A stretch of 16,128 nt of DNA, taken from assembly GCA_003539625.1 (NCBI GenBank), contig DPOU01000020.1, forward strand, positions 1 through 16,128, read 5' to 3'. The stretch's first letter is position 1. Every line of letters starts with the position of its first letter. Positions 8,673 to 14,659 of this stretch are shown piece by piece. The notes under the pieces were generated by a model, which saw only the letters and a program-made list of their open reading frames with translations, did no database searches and was not told the origin of the DNA. Made by a program: the position numbers and the translations under genes. The stretch is from Acholeplasmatales bacterium. Its GTDB lineage: Bacteria; Bacillota_I; Bacilli_A; ML615J-28; CAG-313.

Positions 8673-8701
8673 ATTATATCACATTGGATTATATATGTCA
8701 A
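8673..8701 (-). promoter_or_regulatory. Consensus promoter of the trkA-trkH-amidase operon
   Basis: The minus strand has TTGACA (8696-8701), a 17-base spacer ending in TGA, and TATAAT (8673-8678). This matches the sigma-A consensus at every core position and also has the TG extension, so strong constitutive expression is expected. The leader to the ATG is about 30 bases, too short for a riboswitch. Confidence 0.93.
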
Positions 8702-8730
8702 TTTTAATAAGTAGTGTAAATATTAAAAAA

Positions 8731-8756
8731 TAGGCATAAGTTTTTACTTATGCCTA
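8731..8756 (-). terminator. Rho-independent terminator of the CNNM/HlyC-family gene
   Basis: TAGGCATAAG (8731-8740) and CTTATGCCTA (8747-8756) form a perfect 10-base-pair stem with a six-base loop. On the minus strand it is followed by six T residues. It lies just beyond the stop codon at 8764 and just before the trkA promoter, insulating the two units. Confidence 0.93.
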
Positions 8757-8763
8757 CTTATTT

Positions 8764-10113
8764 TTAAGCTATTTCTTCATCTATTTTATTCTTTTCAAGT
8801 AAGACTTTTTTTATTCTTGACTTGTTTGCTTCTAAAACTTTTAAATGAATATTGTCTATATCAAGTTCGATATTTTCTCCTGATGTTGGTATTTTATCAA
8901 TTTTTGAAACGATTAGACCAGCTATTGTATCATATTCACTACTTGCTTCATCAAACTTCAAATCTAATTCTTGATTTAATTCATGAATAGGTAATTTACC
9001 ATTTATAATGAATTTATTATCACTCAACTTTATAATAGATTCTTCATCTTCGTCGTATTCATCTAGAATGTTACCAACTATTTCTTCAACTAAATCTTCC
9101 ATAGTAACAATACCAGAAAATCCTCCAAATTCATCTATTAATAATGCCATTTGTTCTTTTTCTTCTTTCATTTTTTCAAATAGTTCATTAGCTTCTATAT
9201 ATTCGTGAACAAAATATGCATCTCGTAATATTGATTTAAAGTTCAATTTTTCAAGATTTCCTTTATAAAAAAAGTTAAGTAAATCTTTTACATTTATAAT
9301 ACCTATGATGTTATCACGAGTATTTTGATATACCGGAATTCTTGTATATTTTTCCGATAATATTTTTCTCAAATTCTCATCTTGATTATCATTAATATCA
9401 ATCATAAAAGTATCAACACGTGGTGTCATCATATCTTTTGCGGCCAGGTGGTAGAATTTTAATGTTGATTCTATCATCCTTGATTTTTCTTCTTCTATTG
9501 TACCGTCTTCTATTCCTTCTTTTACTACATCTATAATATCACTATCTGAAATTTTGTCATCTTTCATATCTTTTTCTATTCCAGTAATTTTAACTAGAAA
9601 ATTAGTGTTAGCAGAAAGTATCTTGACAAAAGGGCTAAATATAGCTTTTATTACAAGTAGTATTTTAGCAAATCGCATCGCAGTTGTTTCTGGATTTCTT
9701 AATGCTATTCTTTTCGGTAATAGTTCACCAAATATTAAAGTTATATAAGATAAAATTATTGTGATTAACACTGTAGCTATCTGACTACTATATGGCACAT
9801 GAATTTTTTCAAGAATAACTGCTAAATTTCCAGATAAAGTTAGAGCAGCTGTTGCACTTGAGAAAAAGCCTGCAAGGGTAATCCCTACTTGAATTGTAGA
9901 TAAAAATTTAGTTTCATCACTACATAGTTTTTCTACAGCTTTTGCTTTTTTATTCCCTTCATTTGCTAATCGCTTGATTTTATTCTTATTAGCAGAAACT
10001 ACTGCCATTTCAGCAGAAGCAAAAAAAGCATTAATAAGCGTCAGTATAACCATTAAAATTATTTGCGGCACAAAGTTGGCTGAGTCCGCGTCAGCATCAT
10101 CATTTTCTTCCAT
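8764..10113 (-). CDS. Hemolysin-family/CNNM membrane protein with CBS pair (CorC/HlyC type)
   Basis: The 449-residue protein has the standard domain order of bacterial CNNM-type proteins (for example MpfA, YhdP, YtfL). An N-terminal DUF21/CNNM membrane domain (about 14-190) carries the signature NAFFASAEMA (28-37). Two CBS domains follow (about 210-340; MTPRVD and the EFGGFSGIVTMEDLVEEIVG segment are typical), then a CorC_HlyC domain (about 355-440). Characterised relatives are involved in magnesium or other divalent-cation export and tolerance; the older name hemolysin C should not be read as toxicity. The acidic N-terminal tail (EENDDADAD) precedes the first helix. AAGGAG lies well spaced before the ATG. 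The gene is monocistronic, with its own promoter and terminator. The transported ion cannot be deduced. Confidence 0.95.
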   Translation of the reverse strand: MEENDDADADSANFVPQIILMVILTLINAFFASAEMAVVSANKNKIKRLANEGNKKAKAVEKLCSDETKFLSTIQVGITLAGFFSSATAALTLSGNLAVILEKIHVPYSSQIATVLITIILSYITLIFGELLPKRIALRNPETTAMRFAKILLVIKAIFSPFVKILSANTNFLVKITGIEKDMKDDKISDSDIIDVVKEGIEDGTIEEEKSRMIESTLKFYHLAAKDMMTPRVDTFMIDINDNQDENLRKILSEKYTRIPVYQNTRDNIIGIINVKDLLNFFYKGNLEKLNFKSILRDAYFVHEYIEANELFEKMKEEKEQMALLIDEFGGFSGIVTMEDLVEEIVGNILDEYDEDEESIIKLSDNKFIINGKLPIHELNQELDLKFDEASSEYDTIAGLIVSKIDKIPTSGENIELDIDNIHLKVLEANKSRIKKVLLEKNKIDEEIA

Positions 10114-10144
10114 TTAAATCTCCTTCTAATTTTTTTATGATTGC

Positions 10145-10174
10145 ATTATATCATATATGACCACTAATTGTCAA
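10145..10174 (-). promoter_or_regulatory. Promoter of the CNNM/HlyC-family gene
   Basis: The minus strand has TTGACA (10169-10174), an 18-base spacer ending in TGA, and TATAAT (10145-10150), again with the extended -10. The leader before the ATG at 10113 is about 25 bases. Confidence 0.9.
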
Positions 10175-10187
10175 ATATTTAATTTAA

Positions 10188-10207
10188 AAAATGCCATTAG
10201 GCATTTT
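10188..10207 (-). terminator. Rho-independent terminator after glyA
   Basis: AAAATGCC (10188-10195) pairs with GGCATTTT (10200-10207) around a four-base loop. On the minus strand the second arm runs into a six-T tract. The glyA stop codon (10206-10208) lies at the base of the stem. Confidence 0.88.
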
Positions 10208-11426
10208 ATTTAACTTTATATTTTCTTGTAAGTTTTCTTACTCTTTTTCTTACCTTTTGTTTGATTTTTTCATCATTGGGATTTCTTAATACTTGATCTA
10301 TTAAATCAGCAATTTCGCCCATTTCTTTTTCTTTCATTTTCCTTGTTGTTAAAGCTGGTGTTCCAATTCTTATTCCACTTGTAACAAATGGTGATTCAGT
10401 ATCCTTAGGTATTGTGTTTTTATTACAAGTAATGCTTACTTCATCAAGAAGTTTTTCGGCTTCTTTTCCAGTTAACCCAACTGATGATTTAACATCAACT
10501 AACATTAAATGATTATCGGTACCATTGCTAACTAATTTGTAACCTTTTTCAATTAAACATTTTGCCAAATATTTAGAGTTTTTTAATATTTGCTTTTGGT
10601 ATTCTATAAAACTTGGTTGTAATGCTTCATTAAAGGCTATAGCTTTTGCGGCAATGATATGCATTAATGGTCCGCCTTGAATCATAGGGAAAACTGCTTT
10701 ATCAACTTTCTTTGCAATTTCAGGGTTATTTGTTAAAATTATTCCTCCCCGAGGGCCTCTTAGAGTTTTATGAGTAGTTGAAGTTACGATATCCGCATAA
10801 GGTATTGGGGACATATGTAATCCTGCCGCAACTTCTCCCGCAATATGAGCCATATCAACCATTAAATATGCACCAACACTTTTGGCAATTTCACTGAATC
10901 GCTTAAAATCAATTTCTCTAGGATAGGCACTAGCACCGGTAACAATTAGCTTAGGTTTAACTTCCTTCGCCAGTTTTTCAACTTCATCATAATCAATTAA
11001 TCCATTATCATCTAAATAATATGGCACAAAATTATAGTCAATGCCTGAAAAGCTTAAGGGATGACCATGTGTTAAATGACCACCATCAGTTAACGCAAGA
11101 CCTAATACCTTATCTCCTTTTTCGATTAAAGCCCTATAACTAGCCATGTTGGCCTGTGATCCCGAATGTGGTTGTACATTAACATATTTAGCATTAAATA
11201 ATTTTTTTAGTCTACTTTTAGCTAAATTTTCTACACCATCAACGTATTCACAGCCACCATAATATCGCTTTTTAGGATAGCCTTCTGCGTACTTATTAGT
11301 AAGAATTGAACCAGCGGCCATTCTAACCTCTTTTGAAGCGTAATTCTCAGAAGCTATTAATTCTAAATTGTCGTTTTGACGCTTTTTCTCAAGTTTAATT
11401 ATCCTTCTAATTTCATAATCTTTCAC
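10206..11426 (-). CDS. glyA: Serine hydroxymethyltransferase
   Basis: GlyA is a cytoplasmic PLP enzyme that interconverts serine plus tetrahydrofolate with glycine plus 5,10-methylenetetrahydrofolate, the main source of one-carbon units. The 406-residue length is normal. Readable landmarks are ELIASENYAS (22-31), YPKKRYYGGCEYVD (50-63), the PLP-stacking GGHLTHGHPLSFSG region (115-128) and the Schiff-base lysine K220 in STTHKTLRGPRGG. The start is GTG at 11426: the frame has a stop immediately before it and no ATG before the conserved core. GAGG lies 12 bases upstream, a longer spacing than elsewhere in the window. It follows the HAAS/DUF4097 gene by eight bases, and a terminator follows the stop. 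No glycine riboswitch or other leader is visible. Confidence 0.97.
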   Translation of the reverse strand: MKDYEIRRIIKLEKKRQNDNLELIASENYASKEVRMAAGSILTNKYAEGYPKKRYYGGCEYVDGVENLAKSRLKKLFNAKYVNVQPHSGSQANMASYRALIEKGDKVLGLALTDGGHLTHGHPLSFSGIDYNFVPYYLDDNGLIDYDEVEKLAKEVKPKLIVTGASAYPREIDFKRFSEIAKSVGAYLMVDMAHIAGEVAAGLHMSPIPYADIVTSTTHKTLRGPRGGIILTNNPEIAKKVDKAVFPMIQGGPLMHIIAAKAIAFNEALQPSFIEYQKQILKNSKYLAKCLIEKGYKLVSNGTDNHLMLVDVKSSVGLTGKEAEKLLDEVSITCNKNTIPKDTESPFVTSGIRIGTPALTTRKMKEKEMGEIADLIDQVLRNPNDEKIKQKVRKRVRKLTRKYKVK

Positions 11427-11441
11427 TTATTTCATTAACCT
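11424..11441 (-). promoter_or_regulatory. Two-codon ORF and ribosome binding site before the glyA GTG start
   Basis: The minus strand reads GAGG, then TAATG AAA TAA GTG. The upstream gene's TAA overlaps an ATG that opens a Met-Lys-stop mini-ORF in frame with glyA, ending immediately before the GTG initiator. This explains why the start must be GTG and suggests re-initiation; whether the mini-ORF is used is inference. Confidence 0.5.
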
Positions 11442-13369
11442 CGCTTAATATTTTCATCAATATCTTGCATTGTTTGGCTACCATCAAAAGTCAAAACTAG
11501 ACCACTTGCCTTACTAACTTCAGAGTCGTTATAGAAAACAACTGATCCGCCTTTTGTCTTAAGGTCAAAAGTCTTTCCCGAAATATCCGTAAGATTAATT
11601 TTTGAATCTGATGTTGATACATATGCATCATTCAAACTAATAGTTGCCATTTCAAGAGAAGTTTTATTAAGTTTAAAATCTATACTATATACACTTCCTG
11701 ATAGCATTGAAAATCTACCATCTTTAGTTTCTGCCTTAACAATTGCTAATTTATTATATGCAGAATCATTATATTTAGTGTAACTTTCATAATCTTCACT
11801 ATCAGTTTCAATACCTGAAAGTGATACATCTTCTCCTAAATGATATAGATTATTAGTTGTTGAACTACCAGTTATTATTATAGTTTTGCATTTTGCGTAA
11901 TCTATTTTTAAATATGCACCGTCTTCTTCAATTTTAAATTCATTTTTCACAACTACTCTATTTATTTGTACATTAGAGTTGTATAGAACTGATAAGTTAA
12001 AATCATTTACATAAGTATCTAAGAAATAATCTTCAGAACGAATTGCTTGATAATTAAAAGTTGTTGCATCTATTCTATCGATTGCGGCTTTACCTGAAGT
12101 ATTTTCGATATTTGCAACACTAAATGTTGCTTTCTGTAATATTATTGTACCCAAATTATTTACAATCTTTATATTTTGATAATTATCTGAAACACCACAA
12201 TATTTACCACTTTTCATTATTACATCAACTGTATTAATTTTATTATTTTCAAGTGCTAAATTCATTTCTGTACCATTTGCTACTAAACTATTCAATGTTG
12301 TATTAGTAAAAGCTGCTGTAATATTAATTCCACTTATATTGATATTAAGATTTGGTTCATTGACATTAGCAATATCAAAAACACCATCACTATATGTTAA
12401 ATTAATATTTTCAACGTTTGTATTAACTGGTAAGATAATCTCCAATATTTGTCTTGGTTCACTTAAGAATCCTAATATGTCAAATTTTTGGGTTTTATTA
12501 GGAGTTATGGTTAAACTACCATCAACGATATTATATTTAAAATCATCTTCAAATTCAGAACCAAACTTAAATGTTACTTTATCAATATCTTTGCTTGTTG
12601 TTATTTTAATAAACATGCTATTTTCTGGTATTGTTACGGTATTTATATCTTCATCTATAGTGATTGTTTGTCTAGTTTCAATAGTGTTATTCATAGATCT
12701 GTATATATATCCTTTAGTTGCATAACCACTTATACCGAAAACAACAAATGCAATTCCACAACCAATTAGCACCTTAAGAACTAATCTCTTTTTCTTTAAC
12801 AAGTGTTCTATTGTTCCACTTAAAGTAAAATCCATAAAAGGATATTCTTTTATTTCTTTAAATATTGCGTCTAATACCGTTTCTAATAAATGCATTATCA
12901 TTATATAAAATAAATCAAATACATATATCAACCCAATTAATAATATGCCTATATAACTTAAATTAAATAGAATTAATAACGATGTATCTATAAAATTAAA
13001 GAAACTAAATGATTTTACAATTAAAACAAATAATCTAATCACATAATATATATCAAAATAACCAATAGTTATAAATCCACCAAGTAGTATTAATATAATT
13101 ATTGAATTTAATATTGCAAAAAATATTTGATTTCTTCTTTTAGCTTTCTTTCGCTTTTCAAGGTAGTTGATACCTTTTGATGCATATACTTCTTCAGCTA
13201 TTTTTTGAGGAGTTTGTAAAGTAGCTAATACTTTTTGGGCAGAATCACCATAATCCATCGCAATATTAATCTTATCTCGATAGTGTTTGACAACTTCAAG
13301 ACGTTCTTTACCATTTAAATATTGTAGTTCTTCTTCAAGTTCACCTAAAAATTGTTCAACTGTTCTCAT
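11435..13369 (-). CDS. Membrane protein: DUF1700/HAAS-like N-terminus, DUF4097-like beta-rich C-terminus
   Basis: The first about 65 residues (EELEEELQYL, ERLEVVKHYRDKI, GDSAQKVLATLQTPQKIAEEV) match the helical DUF1700/HAAS signalling domain usually found in proteins encoded beside PadR-type regulators. Hydrophobic segments follow at about 81-103, 105-120, 129-160 and 196-217. The remaining 420 residues are repetitive beta strands rich in Asn/Thr/Ser/Ile, as in the DUF4097 putative adhesin beta-helix, ending near SGLVLTFDGS. The beta domain probably lies outside the cell, but the parity of the membrane segments is unclear and decides this. AAGGAG is well placed before the ATG. It has its own promoter and is followed after eight bases by glyA. 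No PadR gene is adjacent. In related systems such proteins sense or respond to envelope stress; its role here is unknown. Confidence 0.85.
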   Translation of the reverse strand: MRTVEQFLGELEEELQYLNGKERLEVVKHYRDKINIAMDYGDSAQKVLATLQTPQKIAEEVYASKGINYLEKRKKAKRRNQIFFAILNSIIILILLGGFITIGYFDIYYVIRLFVLIVKSFSFFNFIDTSLLILFNLSYIGILLIGLIYVFDLFYIMIMHLLETVLDAIFKEIKEYPFMDFTLSGTIEHLLKKKRLVLKVLIGCGIAFVVFGISGYATKGYIYRSMNNTIETRQTITIDEDINTVTIPENSMFIKITTSKDIDKVTFKFGSEFEDDFKYNIVDGSLTITPNKTQKFDILGFLSEPRQILEIILPVNTNVENINLTYSDGVFDIANVNEPNLNINISGINITAAFTNTTLNSLVANGTEMNLALENNKINTVDVIMKSGKYCGVSDNYQNIKIVNNLGTIILQKATFSVANIENTSGKAAIDRIDATTFNYQAIRSEDYFLDTYVNDFNLSVLYNSNVQINRVVVKNEFKIEEDGAYLKIDYAKCKTIIITGSSTTNNLYHLGEDVSLSGIETDSEDYESYTKYNDSAYNKLAIVKAETKDGRFSMLSGSVYSIDFKLNKTSLEMATISLNDAYVSTSDSKINLTDISGKTFDLKTKGGSVVFYNDSEVSKASGLVLTFDGSQTMQDIDENIKRG

Positions 13370-13398
13370 ATTGCCACTCCTTACCTTTACTTAAATAT

Positions 13399-13428
13399 AT
13401 TATAGCACAAAAATTAAATTATTATCAA
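13399..13428 (-). promoter_or_regulatory. Promoter of the HAAS/DUF4097 gene-glyA operon
   Basis: The minus strand has TTGATA (13423-13428), an 18-base spacer ending in TGC, and TATAAT (13399-13404): one mismatch in the -35, perfect -10 with TG extension. The leader is about 20-25 bases. The adjoining 13429-13500 stretch is AT-rich and shows nothing else I can support. Confidence 0.85.
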
Positions 13429-13500
13429 GTTTTTACCTTTTACACCATTATATATATGTCATTATTTACTTTAATTTTATAATAACATAAAAAAATAAAA

Positions 13501-13520
13501 AACCTATGCAAACATAGATT
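13501..13520 (-). terminator. Rho-independent terminator of the tRNA pair
   Basis: On the minus strand AATCTATG pairs with CATAGGTT (one T-G pair) around a TTTG loop, followed directly by a long T-rich tract (13500 downwards). It lies 18 bases after the tRNA-Gln CCA end. Confidence 0.85.
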
Positions 13521-13538
13521 CATATTATAGATATATTA

Positions 13539-13614
13539 TGGTAGGGCTAGATGGATTCGAACCATCGGAGTGACGGAGTCAAAGTCCGTTGCCTTACCGC
13601 TTGGCTATAGCCCT
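13539..13614 (-). tRNA. tRNA-Gln (anticodon TTG)
   Basis: The minus strand folds as a complete tRNA: acceptor AGGGCTA/TAGCCCT, D arm GCC...GGC, anticodon stem ACGGA/TCCGT with loop CTTTGAC giving anticodon TTG (Gln), T arm GATGG-TTCGAAT-CCATC, discriminator A. The 3' CCA is encoded (13539-13541). It is the second gene of the tRNA transcript, eight bases after the tRNA-Tyr CCA end. Confidence 0.97.
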
Positions 13615-13622
13615 ATAAAGAA

Positions 13623-13707
13623 TGGTGGGAGGGGACGGATTCGAACCATCGAACTCGGAGAGAGCGGATTTACAGTCCGCCGCGTTTAGCCACTTCGCTA
13701 CCCTCCC
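13623..13707 (-). tRNA. tRNA-Tyr (anticodon GTA)
   Basis: The minus strand gives acceptor GGGAGGG/CCCTCCC, anticodon stem GCGGA/TCCGC with loop CTGTAAA (anticodon GTA, Tyr), a long class II variable arm of about 13 bases, T arm GATGG-TTCGAAT-CCGTC, discriminator A and an encoded CCA (13623-13625). The long variable arm is characteristic of bacterial tRNA-Tyr. It is the first gene of the two-tRNA transcript. Confidence 0.97.
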
Positions 13708-13743
13708 AGGTAGAAAATGCAATCAAAACAACATTGCTAAAGT

Positions 13744-13772
13744 ATTATACTATAATTTTTACTTTTTGTAAA
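13744..13772 (-). promoter_or_regulatory. Promoter of the tRNA-Tyr/tRNA-Gln operon
   Basis: The minus strand has TTTACA (13767-13772), a 17-base spacer and TATAAT (13744-13749), about 36 bases before the mature tRNA-Tyr. No terminator is visible between yabQ (stop at 13792) and this promoter, so yabQ transcripts could run into the tRNAs. Confidence 0.85.
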
Positions 13773-13791
13773 CTATTATGATAATTTTTAT

Positions 13792-14235
13792 TTATTTTTT
13801 ATTTTTAGTTTTTATTTTGAATGTATTTTCTAATATTCTTTTATAATGTTTTGCACTTTTTTTAGTTGTGTCTACTACTTCTTTTGAATAAACTAATGGT
13901 TTTAACAACTTTATTATTTTCTTTATTAGTTTTAGTATTAACTTGATAGTTTTTAAAAATACCTTTTTTAATAACTTTATATATATAAATGCCCCTAAAC
14001 CAATAAAAAGAATAAAGTACATTGGTAGATAACCATCCATTAATTTCAAACTAAATATATATGTTATATACCACTGGGTTAACCAATAACATATATTAAT
14101 TATAATAGTTAATACTTTTTTATTTAACTTTATAATTATTTGATCTATTACATCTAAAGTAGCAAACAAATAAACACCATAACTAAATAAATAGACAATT
14201 AAATATAATTCTTCTTTTAGTGTATATATTATCAT
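13792..14235 (-). CDS. yabQ: Spore cortex biosynthesis protein YabQ
   Basis: YabQ is a small membrane protein required in endospore formers for cortex synthesis, located in the membranes around the forespore. This 147-residue protein has the family plan: N-terminal helix (about 8-28) ending in an Asp-containing turn, a helix with NICYWLTQWYI (about 47-57), the LMDGYLPMYFILFIGLGAFIY segment with the family's Gly-x-Leu/x-x-Tyr spacing, and a Lys-rich cytoplasmic tail. It is shorter than the B. subtilis protein (about 210 residues), mostly at the C-terminus. The ATG shares its A with the yabP TAA (TAATG), so the pair is translationally coupled, as expected for the yabP-yabQ order. In Bacillus divIC follows; here tRNA genes do. 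The family call rests on pattern plus its partner yabP. Confidence 0.85.
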   Translation of the reverse strand: MIIYTLKEELYLIVYLFSYGVYLFATLDVIDQIIIKLNKKVLTIIINICYWLTQWYITYIFSLKLMDGYLPMYFILFIGLGAFIYIKLLKKVFLKTIKLILKLIKKIIKLLKPLVYSKEVVDTTKKSAKHYKRILENTFKIKTKNKK

Positions 14236-14522
14236 TATTTAAAAACTTTTTTGAAAAAACTAGTTTTCTCTTTTTTCTCGCTTGTTTCTACATATTCGAT
14301 TACAGTTATTAGTCCACTAATCCATATATTACCTTTATCAATATCTAACATCTGCATTTCTAAATCTTGCCCTTTTATAAATAGTAAGCCTAATTTGGTA
14401 TCAATTAAAAATTCTTCACTATTTAAACTCTCTATTTTCTTTATACCTGATATTTCTAATTTTTTTCTATCCTTTAAAACAATATTTTGATTAGATAATA
14501 CACTTGCGTTTTCATAGTTCAT
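14235..14522 (-). CDS. yabP: Sporulation protein YabP
   Basis: YabP is a small soluble protein of the YabP/YqfC family, made in the mother cell and needed for normal spore formation. The 95 residues match the family's beta-rich core: NIVLKDRKKLEISGIKKIESL (about 13-33), FLIDTKLGLLFIKGQDLEM (about 38-56), then LDIDKGNIWISGLITVIEY (about 59-77), followed by a Lys-rich tail. AGGAGG lies seven bases before the ATG. The next gene is yabQ, overlapping as TAATG. In Bacillus the operon is controlled by sigma-E; I could not identify a convincing sigma-E promoter in the 137-base gap to lysS. YqfC is a close paralogue, but the yabQ partner favours YabP. Confidence 0.9.
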   Translation of the reverse strand: MNYENASVLSNQNIVLKDRKKLEISGIKKIESLNSEEFLIDTKLGLLFIKGQDLEMQMLDIDKGNIWISGLITVIEYVETSEKKEKTSFFKKVFK

Positions 14523-14606
14523 ATCATTACCTCCTATCTAATTATATTTACACAATGTCTTTTTTATTATATTATTTGTAAATCTTAAACAATATTTTAA
14601 TTTTTG

Positions 14607-14615
14607 TGTTATAAT
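14607..14615 (+). promoter_or_regulatory. Extended -10 promoter of lysS
   Basis: The plus strand reads TGT followed by TATAAT (14610-14615), with no good -35 hexamer at the correct distance. A second TATAAT lies at 14626-14631 without the TG extension. Transcription from the first gives a leader of about 38 bases, which leaves no room for a T-box or L-box riboswitch. Confidence 0.6.
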
Positions 14616-14659
14616 ATATTTATATTATAATTTTAACATTTATTGAATAGGAGGAAAAT

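Noticed and set aside
8637..8701. c-di-AMP (ydaO-type) riboswitch controlling the Trk operon
   Set aside because: The promoter lies about 35 bases before the trkA ATG, so there is no room for the aptamer.
14523..14640. Sigma-E promoter for yabP-yabQ
   Set aside because: ATATT-like and CAT-like pieces occur in the AT-rich gap, but none combines with the required spacing and the CATA-type -10, so I do not annotate one.
14523..14659. T-box or L-box riboswitch before lysS
   Set aside because: The whole gap to yabP is 137 bases and the likely transcript leader is about 38 bases; no T-box sequence or specifier stem is present.
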